Both the position numbers and the translations under genes were made by a program. A DNA stretch of 64,000 bases from positions 186,001 through 250,000 of the forward strand of contig CP071032.1 in assembly GCA_017134815.1 (NCBI GenBank), read 5' to 3'. The stretch comes from Lentisphaerota bacterium (GTDB lineage: Bacteria; Verrucomicrobiota; Lentisphaeria; Victivallales; Victivallaceae). This document shows, piece after piece, positions 18,296 to 27,924 of this stretch. Position 1 is the stretch's first letter. Each line of letters starts with the position of its first letter. Under the pieces are notes generated by a model. That model saw only the letters and a list, made by a program, of their open reading frames with translations. It was not told the DNA's origin and did no database searches.

Positions 18296-18330
18296 AAGCT
18301 TCCGGTCGAAAGCTAAGCAACCGGAAGCTT
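18296..18330. terminator. Rho-independent-like hairpin
   Basis: AAGCTTCCGGT and ACCGGAAGCTT form an 11-bp perfect stem with a 13-base loop. It is flanked by a TAAAAA run on the left and GATTGGTTTT on the right. It could terminate transcription in either direction. Confidence 0.5.
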
Positions 18331-18421
18331 GATTGGTTTTAGCTATAGGTCATAATTAGGAAAAAGCATTATAATCATAAATATAACTATACCATTCTAA
18401 TAAATATTATACTTATTAAAT

Positions 18422-18580
18422 TCAAATTTTCAAATAGCTTTTCAGCATTTGTGTCATTTCATTTGCGGCCTGCGTTAAATATTTAGCTAAGCCTCGCTGG
18501 TAAGGTTTAAAGCCTTCTTGTTTAATTGCAGTCTTTGAAGTGTCTGAACACCAGCTCAGCAGGTTTTCTGCTGATTCCAT
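18422..18580 (-). CDS. Possible 52-residue small protein or remnant
   Basis: The ATG at 18580 opens a 52-codon frame with a balanced, amphipathic composition: MESAENLLSWCSD, KQEGFKPYQRGLAKYL, then NEMTQMLKSYLKI. There is no recognisable ribosome site, and the frame stays open for eleven codons before the ATG. It may therefore be the tail of a lost gene. I recognise no family. Confidence 0.25.
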   Translation of the reverse strand: MESAENLLSWCSDTSKTAIKQEGFKPYQRGLAKYLTQAANEMTQMLKSYLKI

Positions 18581-18876
18581 AGCAGTAAAAAAACGACTTA
18601 TTAAACTGATTTTTCAGCTTAAACAATATGAATTTTTAGTTGTCTTTCTTCAAAATAAGAGCAAAAAGATAGAGTCAATTTCATAAGTTGCAATTGTCCA
18701 ATATATTGACCGCCTGACTTCTCTTTTCAGTGTCCGATCAACTGGCAGCTTGAAGAAATATTTCTCCAAGCTGCCCTAACTGCCTGTCAACTTGAGTTAC
18801 AAGCTTGTTAACTTTAAGTAAAAACAGCAGTTTACGTATTTTAGATTAATAAAGTTACCTAAATTAACCAATACCG

Positions 18877-20769
18877 CTAGTCTTCGTCTGTTTCAAAAAT
18901 TGGACAGCCTGGAACTAGAGAATTATAATCATTGACAGATCCTTTGTCTCTGCAGCATTCAATTATTTTTCGGCCGAGAGGGTCTAATTCAGGAAAATCG
19001 AATTCATTTAAGCATTCCAGGAAAAAGTTATACAGCTGTTCTACCCCGAAGTCATAGGCTTCTTGTCCTACTTCCGGTTGCAGCTCTACCTGTAAAAGCT
19101 GTTTGGGAACGCTATAGCCTTCTACACGCAGCTTTCTCATGTTGTATCCTAAAATAGGAGTTTTAGATTCTGAAAGTTGCTCTTTCTTGAAACCTGCATT
19201 GCCTCTTCTGGCCAAATATTCACGAGCTATCCACTGTGGAGCAAAATCTACTTTCCAAGCTCCAATATGCTGGTTAGGAGTCAATATATATCGCATTTTA
19301 TCATGTGTGACAAATTGTTCGAGCAGCAAGTTGGCTTGCTTTACTTTTTGCCCAACTGCAAATGGCCAATATGAGCCAACTCCTTCAGAAGAGATACCTT
19401 CTGAGTCTACAATGCTTGGGTTGGAGTCCCCTCTGGGTGAGACCAGGCGCCATAACCATGCAAGTGCTGGAGGCAGAAAATGTAACAGTCCAATAATTCC
19501 GTAAGATGGATTTTCTTTAGTACATAGTGGTGCTCTTACGCCAAAGCTTCTGATATCTATAGAAACAGGACCATTTTTTATCCCCGGTACAATATCTCTG
19601 GGAATTATTACTCGTGGATTTGGACATGGTTTACCAGGGCTGTCCATTTTATGTTCCCATATCAAAGCACGGCTTTTAGGTACCGCATCTATATTAAAGA
19701 ATAATAAAGGCCTTGGTGGTTGAGCAGTAAGTTTTTCAAGATGTATATCTTTATTGTAATGATCTATATGATTAACTCGTATAAACCATCCATTTTCTGC
19801 ATCAATAACCCGTAATTTTCCACTGTTATTCTGAATTTTTGAAACGCACATTGCCATATCATCAGCAATAGGATTCAGAGTGCAACTTTTAGGAATTTCT
19901 AAAAATACCTTATCATTTGTAACGGTATTTTCCGCAAGCTTGACTGTGCCATCTTTCTCACGATGTATAGTTTCCAGCATTTCACTTTTTCCGCCACCAC
20001 TTGCTCCTTCATGCAATATAGAGATTGTATTATCATATGGAGTTGTGACTTTTACGACAGAGCTGTGTGTAGTAACCCACTTTTCTCTTTCGCCACGCTC
20101 TATCAGTATTCCATAAACGCCTTTTTTGGCACTTGGACCAGGATAGAGGTTAAATGAGAAAATCTCATGTAAGTCTTTTGTTCTGTTGTGCACAACTACC
20201 TGTTTGCCATCAAAGTGAGTATGACGGAAAGGCGGTACAACGTATATTATAGCCTTTGGTGAAAATTTTTCTATTTCATCACTGTAAGGCTGTATTCCCT
20301 GAAGCATAGCGAGGCCCAGTGCGAAAAAGGCTGCATTGGCTGGAGCTACAACTAAGGTTTCATATCCAATTTCATCAGCTCCGGAAGTAAAACCGTAAAC
20401 TGCAAGTTCTTGTCCTTTGAGCCAGTCAAGCGCTTCACTTCTAACTTTGGAAAAATCCTCTCCATATTTTTCAGCAAATCTTGTTTTATCTGTTTTGCTG
20501 TCATCACCTATCATCATGCAGTCAGGGTCTCTGCGACGCATGTACACTTCAGGATAATTTACTGAAATACCATTTCTGACTTTAGATACTTCGGCTTCAA
20601 CAACTTTTCCAACATTGGGGATATCATAAGTTACTTCGTAATATGTCTCGTCTTTTTCCCCACAAACAGTATCAATTATTTCATCAACTGTAGAAAATAC
20701 AGTAAGGCTTTTACATTTTTCAAGCAATTCACGTTGTTCACTTGGAATATTATATCTTTCAAGTTTCAT
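18877..20769 (-). CDS. P-loop protein, probably DUF4914 family (PEP carboxykinase-like nucleotide site)
   Basis: A 630-residue soluble protein. The clearest motif is HEGASGGGKSEM, a P-loop at about 255-264 from the chosen start, of the type seen in PEP carboxykinase and HPr kinase. Other notable runs are YVVPPFRHTHFDGKQ, RVNHIDHYNKD and SPRGDSNPS, and PILGYNMRKLRVEGYSVPKQLL near the C-terminus. Length and motifs fit the uncharacterised DUF4914 family as I remember it. A phosphotransfer role is plausible, but no substrate is known to me. Two in-frame ATGs exist; the one at 20769 has AAAGGTG at suitable spacing, while the one at 20778 is too close. It stands alone, flanked by long gene-free stretches. 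Confidence 0.7.
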   Translation of the reverse strand: MKLERYNIPSEQRELLEKCKSLTVFSTVDEIIDTVCGEKDETYYEVTYDIPNVGKVVEAEVSKVRNGISVNYPEVYMRRRDPDCMMIGDDSKTDKTRFAEKYGEDFSKVRSEALDWLKGQELAVYGFTSGADEIGYETLVVAPANAAFFALGLAMLQGIQPYSDEIEKFSPKAIIYVVPPFRHTHFDGKQVVVHNRTKDLHEIFSFNLYPGPSAKKGVYGILIERGEREKWVTTHSSVVKVTTPYDNTISILHEGASGGGKSEMLETIHREKDGTVKLAENTVTNDKVFLEIPKSCTLNPIADDMAMCVSKIQNNSGKLRVIDAENGWFIRVNHIDHYNKDIHLEKLTAQPPRPLLFFNIDAVPKSRALIWEHKMDSPGKPCPNPRVIIPRDIVPGIKNGPVSIDIRSFGVRAPLCTKENPSYGIIGLLHFLPPALAWLWRLVSPRGDSNPSIVDSEGISSEGVGSYWPFAVGQKVKQANLLLEQFVTHDKMRYILTPNQHIGAWKVDFAPQWIAREYLARRGNAGFKKEQLSESKTPILGYNMRKLRVEGYSVPKQLLQVELQPEVGQEAYDFGVEQLYNFFLECLNEFDFPELDPLGRKIIECCRDKGSVNDYNSLVPGCPIFETDED

Positions 20770-21955
20770 ATCATACACCTTTTAGTTAAACTTTATATAA
20801 TATTTATAATAAGTAGTATAGAAACTATATAGTATTCTGGAGTATTACATTATAGTTTTTAGTTCTAAGCTGTATTCGTTTTTATGCCTTCAATCTTTAT
20901 GAAATTTAGATGCTCCTTGTGTTGTTTAATTTTATTTATAAAATATTCATGTTTATAATTTTATAGTTCACTTTTGTTCTATTTTAATAATTCTCAGATA
21001 TGCATGTTTTTGTAATGCAAGAGTAAGATTTTGGTTTGTCCAAAGTATTACTATGTGCTTGAAAAATACGCTAATCTTGTCTTTGCGGACCTGAATCTTA
21101 GATCCTTAAAGTATATTTTTTACTTTCATATATATGAAATGTACTAAAGTTAATTAGAAACTTGTTTTGCTTATATAGAATGACTCAAGTATTTACCTTT
21201 ATTTGTCATTTTATAATTACGTTTCAGGTTTTGACTTATATCTAGTTTACAGTTTTATATTAAAAAAATAATTTTCTAAACCCTGTGTTCAGTTATGTAT
21301 ACAACTATTATCTTTATATACGTACAAAAAATGATAATAATTTATTAAAAAGGTCTAATTCATTTTAACCTGGTTTCCTGATGTAATTTGCCTGCATGAA
21401 TTTAGGTTTTTATCACACACTCATTGAGTCGAAACTTCTTTTAGAAATTCATTATACACTTTTTAAAAAACTTACTGGCTTAATGGTATAAACGAAAAAT
21501 ATAGCATAAATATTAGTCGACTCAAATTGTATAAATGATATTTTATGTTTTTTATTTAGTGATAGTATAATTTGATGAATCAGCTGCAGCAATATTCCGT
21601 CTAAAGAAGAAAGTGGTACAGTAATAAAATACGTGTGCCACCTGCTTACAAACAAACTGCTGAGTTACTGCAGGTAAATCTGAAAACCATTGAAAACTGA
21701 ACTAATAACAAAAGGCTTAAACGCACCGAAACAATTAGTATATGGCCATGGAATTCAACGAAGATCGTTTTTCCAGACTAAAATCCAGCCGTCTGAGCCG
21801 GTTTACGTCGAATGAGCAGCATTTTCTTTGTAAAAAGATATTGTGAGGAAGATCGGTGTTGATAAGCTACTTCAACAAATTGTCTATGAACTGACAGACA
21901 TAAGACAAATTCACTCCAGCATCCTTAATGTAGATAGTAAAAGAGAAAAAGAAGG
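20770..21955. other. Long gene-poor AT-rich stretch, about 1.2 kb
   Basis: No intact gene. Around 21620-21690 a short frame reads VPPAYKQTAELLQVNLKTIEN, which resembles the helix-turn-helix start of a regulator or transposase, and is then broken by stops. Around 21840-21950 another open stretch reads VRKIGVDKLLQQIVYELTDI. These look like debris of one or more genes. I see no inverted-repeat ends or target duplications. Confidence 0.3.
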
Positions 21956-21985
21956 AAAAAAAAACCCGCCGCTCACTGCGGCGGG
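21956..21985 (-). terminator. Strong minus-strand terminator of the glycosyltransferase operon
   Basis: CCCGCCGC and GCGGCGGG form a GC-rich 8-bp stem with a TCACT loop. On the minus strand it is followed by nine T residues. It lies 29 bases beyond the stop of the pseudogene ending at 22014, so that remnant was or is the last unit of the minus-strand operon. Confidence 0.85.
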
Positions 21986-22013
21986 GTCTTGCCAGACTAA
22001 AATATAACCAGAA

Positions 22014-22478
22014 CTAATTTATATAATTCTTTATTTTTTCTTTAAGTTCATTGTTAATAAAATTATCAAATTTATCAATTAAATGGTTAAGATAGGTTTT
22101 TCCAATCTTCGAAAATTCAACTTTTAAAATAGGTATAGGGTCATTGATAATATGGGTGTCTGCCACCTTTGCCAGTTTTTTATCATCAATGCTTTTGCTT
22201 TTAAATATTTGCGCTTAACACATTGTTGCTTTTGCATCTTCAAGGATTTTATTTTGTTCTTTATCTACTTTCTTTTTTATTTTCTTGCATATAGAAAAAA
22301 TGAAATCATTTATAGAATATTTTTTCATTTCAAAGTCATTACAAAACTTTATTTTTGTTTTTAAAAAATTACTAATTTGATTATAATAATAAATATTTGA
22401 CAATGTGTAGGAGTAAGTATTCGTAAAATTATCATAATCATTTAAAGCCTTGCTATATTATGTTTTTAAAGTATCCAT
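22014..22478 (-). pseudogene. Gene with two in-frame ochre stops, 154-codon frame
   Basis: Read from the ATG at 22478, one frame runs to TAG at 22014, interrupted only by TAA at codon 7 (22458-22460) and at codon 88 (22215-22217). No frameshift is needed. The three segments read MDTLKT; YSKALNDYDNF to DAKATMC; and AQIFKSKSIDDKKLAKVAD to KNYIN. The composition (Lys, Asn, Asp, Ile with heptad-like helices) is protein-like throughout and matches the AT-rich neighbours. It starts 25 bases after the glycosyltransferase stop and ends just before the operon terminator. I recognise no family. Most likely it is a recent pseudogene; stop read-through is a remote alternative. Confidence 0.6.
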
Positions 22479-22502
22479 AGTTTAAGATGTTTTCTTTGTT
22501 AA

Positions 22503-23474
22503 TTATCTCTGTTGTGGGAGATTGTCTGTGATTTCCCAAAATTTAAAAAAACTATGAGGGAATGGGCTTTTCTCTAAAAATTTTTTAGTCATCTTATTAT
22601 AATTTTCATAAGCTGTTTTATAGCAATTCCTATAATCAGTAATCAAGTTTCTCAAGTTTTCTTCCCAGTCAAAATTATCCATGTCTAGTTGGAAACATGA
22701 TTCTGCAATAATTGAATCGTCATTTGTGCCTAATGAGACTGTCGCTCTTTTGCATGCAAGACCAGCAAAAATACGCATTGAAGACAGCCATTTCCAATTT
22801 GAATTTTGTGGTATATTAATTATTATTCTAGCTTTGTGATTATTAAGATTACGAATGTGCCTTGAAACCAGTTTATCGTTGTGTAGCAAAATAAAATTAC
22901 GTTTTTTTAGTTCATTAAGTACATCAGATCTAAAAGCAGTTTTTTTTCCTGTAAATATGATATCAAAGTTAATTTTAGGCTTATCTAAATTCTTATGAGA
23001 AAATTCAATTTTTGGAAAAGGAATTGAGTAAATACCAATGCCATTCATTATATTTTCAGAAAATCCTTCCAAGCCAGGTAAATCACCTAATCTAAAAATA
23101 GACTTTATATATGGAGACAAATGCAAAAGACAGTGTAACCTTGAAAAAATTTCTTGACGTGGTATATATTGGTTTTCAACAAATAAAGGTTGCCCATAAA
23201 TTAAAAGTTCGTTGCATATGAAATCAAAATGTTCTGTCATGATTACTGCAATTTTTTTATTAGACGATTTACAAAACTCCTCCACAATACGAAATGATTT
23301 ATTATTGAGGTTCTCTATTATAACATTTAAAGCAGTTTTTTTAGGCTTTAAACCAATTGTGACCTGATATCCATGTTGTCTTAGTGAACTTACAAAAAAT
23401 ACCACTTGATCACATATATTACTGAATGGATGATTAAAAACCCACAAATGTATTTTTGCATTAGGCAATTTCAT
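22503..23474 (-). CDS. Glycosyltransferase-like protein (GT-B, CgeB-like)
   Basis: A 323-residue soluble protein. The C-terminal half has the features of GT-B glycosyltransferases: FDIIFTGKKTAFRSDVLNEL at the domain junction, ARIIINIPQNSNWKWLSSMRIF, and AGLACKRATVSLGTNDD. The last runs into an acidic stretch and the closing helix NYNKMTKKFL. The N-terminal half begins with a Rossmann-like strand-helix (KIHLWVFNHPFSN). It probably transfers sugars to a surface polysaccharide or protein; donor and acceptor are unknown. The ATG directly follows the TAA of the upstream transferase, and its ribosome site (GAGGA) lies inside that gene, so the two are translationally coupled. Confidence 0.6.
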   Translation of the reverse strand: MKLPNAKIHLWVFNHPFSNICDQVVFFVSSLRQHGYQVTIGLKPKKTALNVIIENLNNKSFRIVEEFCKSSNKKIAVIMTEHFDFICNELLIYGQPLFVENQYIPRQEIFSRLHCLLHLSPYIKSIFRLGDLPGLEGFSENIMNGIGIYSIPFPKIEFSHKNLDKPKINFDIIFTGKKTAFRSDVLNELKKRNFILLHNDKLVSRHIRNLNNHKARIIINIPQNSNWKWLSSMRIFAGLACKRATVSLGTNDDSIIAESCFQLDMDNFDWEENLRNLITDYRNCYKTAYENYNKMTKKFLEKSPFPHSFFKFWEITDNLPQQR

Positions 23475-26400
23475 TTAATCCTCTAATCTAAATTCTAAAT
23501 TATGGTTTAAGTAAACGATTCCTTCAGAAACAGTTGCGTTGAGTTTAAAAGACAAGATGCTATTGCTTTTAAACTGGCTAAGGGAAGGTAAATAGTATTC
23601 TTTCAAAAAGTCATTAACTTCAAAATCACGAGACACTTTTATATTCTTAGACTCTTGCTTAATGTAATCATTAATTTGTGTTATCACCTCTTCAAGATTT
23701 TTTCCTGAAAATACCAGATGGTAATCTCCTTTGTCAACCTTTGTTATATCAAACTCTCCTTCAGATTGCAAAGTTGCATAAAAGTCATTCATACATTTTA
23801 TAATATTGAAATTATGAAATCCTTCTCTGATAAGTCTTACATTATCATTTAAAAATTCTCTAATACGTAACTTGACCTCTTCCTGGCTTTCACCTGAAAA
23901 TAATGGATTATAAGCTTTTTTGTCAACCTTTGTTATATCAAACTCTCCTTCAGATTGTAAGATTGCATAAAAATTATCCATACATTTTATAATATTGAAA
24001 TTATGAAAATTTTTTTCAATGGGTGTAACGTTATCGTTCAAATATTCTCTAATACGTAACTTAACCTCATCCTGGTTCTCTCCTGAAAGTAATGAGTTAT
24101 AAGTTCCTTTATCTATCATTGTTATATCAAACTTTCCTTCAGATTGCAAAATAGCATAACTAGATTTCATGCAGTCAATTATGTTGAAGCCGTGATAGTT
24201 TTGAACAACCAAAACTTGATTTTGATGTAAATAATCAATGACCTGCTTCCTTACAGAATAAGAGCTCCTTCCAGAGAAATATACGGTATCACCGTTCTTA
24301 AAAATATTTTTTAAATTTATATCATTTTTCAATGAGCAAATAGCACAATAAGTTTCTCTATATTTGATGATTTTAAAGCTTAGATAATTATCATCCAATA
24401 AAATATAGTTTTTAATGATGAAATTATTAATCTTGTTTTTAACTTGATCTGCATCAACGCCTATAAAATATATTGAATATTCTTTTTTTTGAAATTTATT
24501 AAGATCAAGAGCACCTTCCGAGTTTAAAATTGCATAATACTTATGCAAAAATTTTGAAATTTTAAAACCATAATAATTGCTGATAATTACATTTAAATGT
24601 GGCTCAGAAACGATTACTTCAAAATTATCGATATTTTTTACAATTTGATTAATCATACCATCAAACGTAAGACTTGAAAATTGTACAGAATAGCTATTAG
24701 CTTTTACCTTTTCCAAGATAAACTGCCCTTCGGGCTGAGGAATTGCATAATATATATGGAAGTATCTTATTATATTTAATCCATGGAACCCCTCAATTAT
24801 CAAATCAATGTCCAGTAAGGATTTTGATGATTTCATTCTGTATCTCATACATTTTATGAACTGTAAAAGTTTTTTTGATGGACTAAAATCAAATCGTTTT
24901 AAAACTTTTGAAAATACATTATTGCCTTTACCAATGCCTAGCTTTTCAATGAGCTTGTTTTTATCTTTAAAGATAATTTCCTTAGGAGCAATGTACTCTG
25001 AATTGAGCTCACATAACTCATAGGCAAATGTCATTTGCTTTCGGCCTAAAAAAGAAGACATAACAGACCAATCTTCAAGCTCAATTTTGGGATTTCCATT
25101 TACTTGAATTATATTCCCGCTCAATTCCCAAACAGAACCTCTTCCAAGAAAAGAACGATTCATAGGCTGCGTCGGAGACTCAAAAACTCGGCTCCATTGA
25201 TCACCTGATATAAGACAGTTGTCAAGCAGCCTTTTCCTTCTAGGGTGAATAGGATTTTTGTTAAAAAGTTTTTGATTGTTTTGGTAAAGTACTAATGTTT
25301 TTCTCCAAAAATCTTTACTGAAACTTTTGCCTGAAAATTTTGATTTAGCAGTTCTAATAGCATTTTGGGAAAGTTTATTATAATAGGTTGAATTATCAAC
25401 TGCTTCATAAATATTTATAAGCATTTGGGATAATAAGTCATCATCTACTGTATGTATTTGTTTATAATTATCAAAAAGTACGCCAGTATCATCGTCCTTT
25501 TGCCATATTGCTGAATTCATGCCCTCTAGCACTATTGCATCTTTATTATTTGTAACAAATGAATCTATACCTAAAGTGTCTGTTACAACAGGAACTGTAC
25601 CGAATGTCATTGCTTGCATTAGGGATACCGAGTGTAAAGATGCACTTGGCAACAGGAAGAAATTTGACTTTGAAATTAACTTATTCATTTCATAGTTAGA
25701 CAAGTAATCTTGTGACCAGATAATGCTTTTCCCGCACTCTGATTTTATGAAATCAAAATCTATATCAAATTTTTCTAACTCTTTAAATGATGTTTTGGGA
25801 TAACGCAGTATAAGCATACCTTCACGTCCAGATTTTATGTACTCCTTCCAAAAACGCAATACTAAGTGTCCACCTCGCTTTGTGAAATTTTTTGGATTTT
25901 GATGCGCGGAATTAATATAAAGAAATATTGGATTTGATAGTGAGTTTTTTTCAAAAAGTTTAACCCCACTAAAGTGATTCATACTCAATCCAATTCTTGA
26001 CTTTACTAGCTTTCTGCTAATTATTGGGTCATTAAAAAATAATTTTATGCTTTCAAGAGTCTCGGGAATATGAGACATTATTCCTAAACAATATTTATGA
26101 GCAAATATTTTTTTGTAATATTCTTTCAAGTCTTTATTTTTCAAAAATTTATTGTTTCCCTGTCCGGCAAAAGGCATAAAAATAGGTGCAAAAGCTTCAC
26201 AGTGAAAAATAAAAGGACGTTTCAAGGAGGCAAATGGTGCAGAATGGTGAAATTCAATATCGCCATTAATTAATTCGGTTAAAATCATATTAGGACTAAA
26301 AAAATACTCTTTGTATTTTCGTTCAATAAGTTTTGGATTTAGATTTTCAATTTTTTGCTCTAATTTGTTAATTTGAGAAAATAAATACTCAAACCTTTTT

Positions 26401-26567
26401 CTGTCTTTTTGGATTTTTCTAAATAGTTTTACATTATCTAAGGAATTAATTTTTACGACTTCAGGTTTATAATCAATTAAAGCTCTATAAATTGGATGAA
26501 ATCCATTGGGCGCAAAGTAGTGTGATAATCCCCAAGGCACTGTAACTTCAAGATGTTTGACCTTCAT
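23475..26567 (-). CDS. Large glycosyltransferase with six C-terminal 55-residue repeats
   Basis: A 1030-residue protein without a signal peptide. Residues about 1-440 resemble a family 4-type GT-B transferase. The SNFFLLPSASLHSVSLMQAM stretch followed by FGTVPVVTDTLG (about 300-340) is the usual nucleotide-sugar region, preceded by ILRYPKTSF and WSQDYLSNYEMNKLI. Residues about 441-590 are an unassigned linker domain. Residues 592-969 are six repeats of the type FNIIKCMxxFYAILQSEGEFD, five of them at an exact 63-residue pitch. They are followed by a short all-beta tail. The same repeat ends an exported family B protein. The start is ATG 26567 with GGGGAGAG. Very low GC suggests horizontal acquisition. 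The acceptor is unknown. Confidence 0.75.
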   Translation of the reverse strand: MKVKHLEVTVPWGLSHYFAPNGFHPIYRALIDYKPEVVKINSLDNVKLFRKIQKDRKRFEYLFSQINKLEQKIENLNPKLIERKYKEYFFSPNMILTELINGDIEFHHSAPFASLKRPFIFHCEAFAPIFMPFAGQGNNKFLKNKDLKEYYKKIFAHKYCLGIMSHIPETLESIKLFFNDPIISRKLVKSRIGLSMNHFSGVKLFEKNSLSNPIFLYINSAHQNPKNFTKRGGHLVLRFWKEYIKSGREGMLILRYPKTSFKELEKFDIDFDFIKSECGKSIIWSQDYLSNYEMNKLISKSNFFLLPSASLHSVSLMQAMTFGTVPVVTDTLGIDSFVTNNKDAIVLEGMNSAIWQKDDDTGVLFDNYKQIHTVDDDLLSQMLINIYEAVDNSTYYNKLSQNAIRTAKSKFSGKSFSKDFWRKTLVLYQNNQKLFNKNPIHPRRKRLLDNCLISGDQWSRVFESPTQPMNRSFLGRGSVWELSGNIIQVNGNPKIELEDWSVMSSFLGRKQMTFAYELCELNSEYIAPKEIIFKDKNKLIEKLGIGKGNNVFSKVLKRFDFSPSKKLLQFIKCMRYRMKSSKSLLDIDLIIEGFHGLNIIRYFHIYYAIPQPEGQFILEKVKANSYSVQFSSLTFDGMINQIVKNIDNFEVIVSEPHLNVIISNYYGFKISKFLHKYYAILNSEGALDLNKFQKKEYSIYFIGVDADQVKNKINNFIIKNYILLDDNYLSFKIIKYRETYCAICSLKNDINLKNIFKNGDTVYFSGRSSYSVRKQVIDYLHQNQVLVVQNYHGFNIIDCMKSSYAILQSEGKFDITMIDKGTYNSLLSGENQDEVKLRIREYLNDNVTPIEKNFHNFNIIKCMDNFYAILQSEGEFDITKVDKKAYNPLFSGESQEEVKLRIREFLNDNVRLIREGFHNFNIIKCMNDFYATLQSEGEFDITKVDKGDYHLVFSGKNLEEVITQINDYIKQESKNIKVSRDFEVNDFLKEYYLPSLSQFKSNSILSFKLNATVSEGIVYLNHNLEFRLED
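23661..24794 (-). repeat. Six tandem 55-residue coding repeats (63-codon pitch in the last five)
   Basis: Units lie at residues 592-646, 663-717, 726-780, 789-843, 852-906 and 915-969, with 8-residue linkers between units 2 to 6. Units 4, 5 and 6 are nearly identical even in DNA: TATATCAAACTYTCCTTCAG recurs every 189 bases around 23745, 23935 and 24125. This indicates recent duplication, and instability is likely. Units 1 and 3 are the most diverged. Confidence 0.85.
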
Positions 26568-26927
26568 TTATTTCTCTCCCCGATTTCCAAAATGATTCTG
26601 TAGTGTCAAATGACAAAATACCAGGATAAAATTTTAAAATCGTATAAAATCAGAATACTCCCTTTAAACAAAAGATAGACTCTATTAAATCTTTTACAAT
26701 TATTTACAACAAAATTATACTTTTAAAGAAGAGAGGGTTATAAGTATCTTATTTGTCTAAGGTTATTTTTTGTGCGCTGAATCTTTTAAGAAAAATTGTA
26801 GATTTGAGTTAAAACAAAAGACAGTCTTCAATAAATATATATTTTTGTGAAAATCTGTTTTAAAAACATCGTTTTAAATTATATATATTGTAATATATTA
26901 TAAGGTGTTTAAAGAGAAGGGGAGATT
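26568..26927. other. Divergent upstream region, AT-rich, no gene
   Basis: It carries the upstream regions of the glycosyltransferase operon (-) and the short lipoprotein frame (+). No ORF or clear promoter hexamers can be supported in such AT-rich sequence. Confidence 0.5.
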
Positions 26928-27068
26928 GTGAGAGTTTTTCTTTTTATTGTTATAAGCTTCACTATTGTATTTACTATGACCTCATGTTTTCCCGGAGGAG
27001 TTTCTAGCATTGCCCCTGGCATTGAAGGACATGTCCTTGATGCTAATACCTCTAACCTGATCATATAA
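26928..27068 (+). pseudogene. Truncated lipoprotein start (46 codons)
   Basis: A GTG start with GAAGGGGAG upstream opens a lipoprotein signal peptide (VFLFIVISFTIVFTMTSC; lipobox MTSC). It is followed by GIEGHVLDANTSN, which resembles the first strand of carboxypeptidase-regulatory-like domains, and then TAA. Protein-like sequence (SRGKYSKETTSEMLIAYN) continues in another frame for about 20 codons. This suggests a frameshifted, truncated gene. A genuinely tiny lipoprotein cannot be excluded. Confidence 0.4.
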
Positions 27069-27226
27069 CTTACTCAAGGGGTAAGTACTCCAAGGAAACA
27101 ACCAGTGAGATGTTGATAGCTTATAATTAAGAGTAGATTATAAAAAAGACAATTGTTTTCAGGATTTATTATTTGAAAAAATATTAAAAGTTTACTACTG
27201 TAAATTACAGCAAGGGAGTCACTTTG

Positions 27227-27901
27227 ATGGCAAAAAATAAAAGAGAAAATCCATTAGAGATATTCTTATTAGAATTCTTCGAAAAATATTACTATAGTGA
27301 AAAAGAGTTTAAATATAAGCTTTTTGCACGGTTGGGAATTACTTTAACTGCTTTATCTATAATATTTGCATGTTTTCTTAAAGTTTATAACCCTATGCCT
27401 AATAAAGGAAACTGTTTTGTTGTTTCGTGCTTCTATTTTTTTTCTGTTTTTAATTTAATTTTTTTAGGATTAATAGCTTATTGGTTTGTTAAAATTATAT
27501 TTATTGGTGAATACGAAATACTATCATCTCCTGAGAAGCTAAAAGAACATGTTTATAAACTTCAAGAGCATTATAAAGATAATACTAGAAAAACAAAAAT
27601 TAAGTTTAATTCTGATTTAGTAGATCAATATGTGGCTTGTGCTAACGATTGGTATGATAAAAATATAAAGCTGGCAGGTTATACACACAAAATCACGGTA
27701 TCATTGTTTGCTCTTTTAGTTTCAACATTTTTTACATTATGCTTTTATACAATCAATAATAGTTTCTTTGTGAATAAAATCAACACAGGAGAAGAGCTTA
27801 TGAGTCAAAATTCTAAGCCACAATCATCAAATCCACCACCAAAACCTCCACCAACAAATCGTGGAAGATTTACTATAGATTCTGATAACCAAAGCAAGTA
27901 A
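27227..27901 (+). CDS. Membrane protein with cytoplasmic-type loop and Pro-rich tail
   Basis: A 224-residue protein with three clear hydrophobic segments: about 30-48, 65-95 (long, possibly a re-entrant pair) and 165-185. They are separated by a charged helical loop (EYEILSSPEKLKEHVYKLQEHYKD). The C-terminus is NPPPKPPPTNRGRFTID, a Pro-rich tail with an RGR motif that recurs in the 33-residue gene directly downstream. I do not recognise the family; two-helix effector or sensor proteins are similar in size. ATG 27227 is chosen over the adjacent TTG because AGGGAG lies nine bases upstream. Confidence 0.6.
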   Translation: MAKNKRENPLEIFLLEFFEKYYYSEKEFKYKLFARLGITLTALSIIFACFLKVYNPMPNKGNCFVVSCFYFFSVFNLIFLGLIAYWFVKIIFIGEYEILSSPEKLKEHVYKLQEHYKDNTRKTKIKFNSDLVDQYVACANDWYDKNIKLAGYTHKITVSLFALLVSTFFTLCFYTINNSFFVNKINTGEELMSQNSKPQSSNPPPKPPPTNRGRFTIDSDNQSK

Positions 27902-27924
27902 TTCATCATAAAAGGAGTTTTATT

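Noticed and set aside
22152..22364. 70-codon plus-strand hydrophobic frame
   Set aside because: It is the antisense of the interrupted gene at 22014-22478. The minus-strand reading is continuous over 154 codons and better explained.
23661..24794. CRISPR-like regular DNA repeat
   Set aside because: The 189-bp period is a multiple of three inside an open reading frame and encodes conserved protein repeats. Units and spacers do not have CRISPR lengths.
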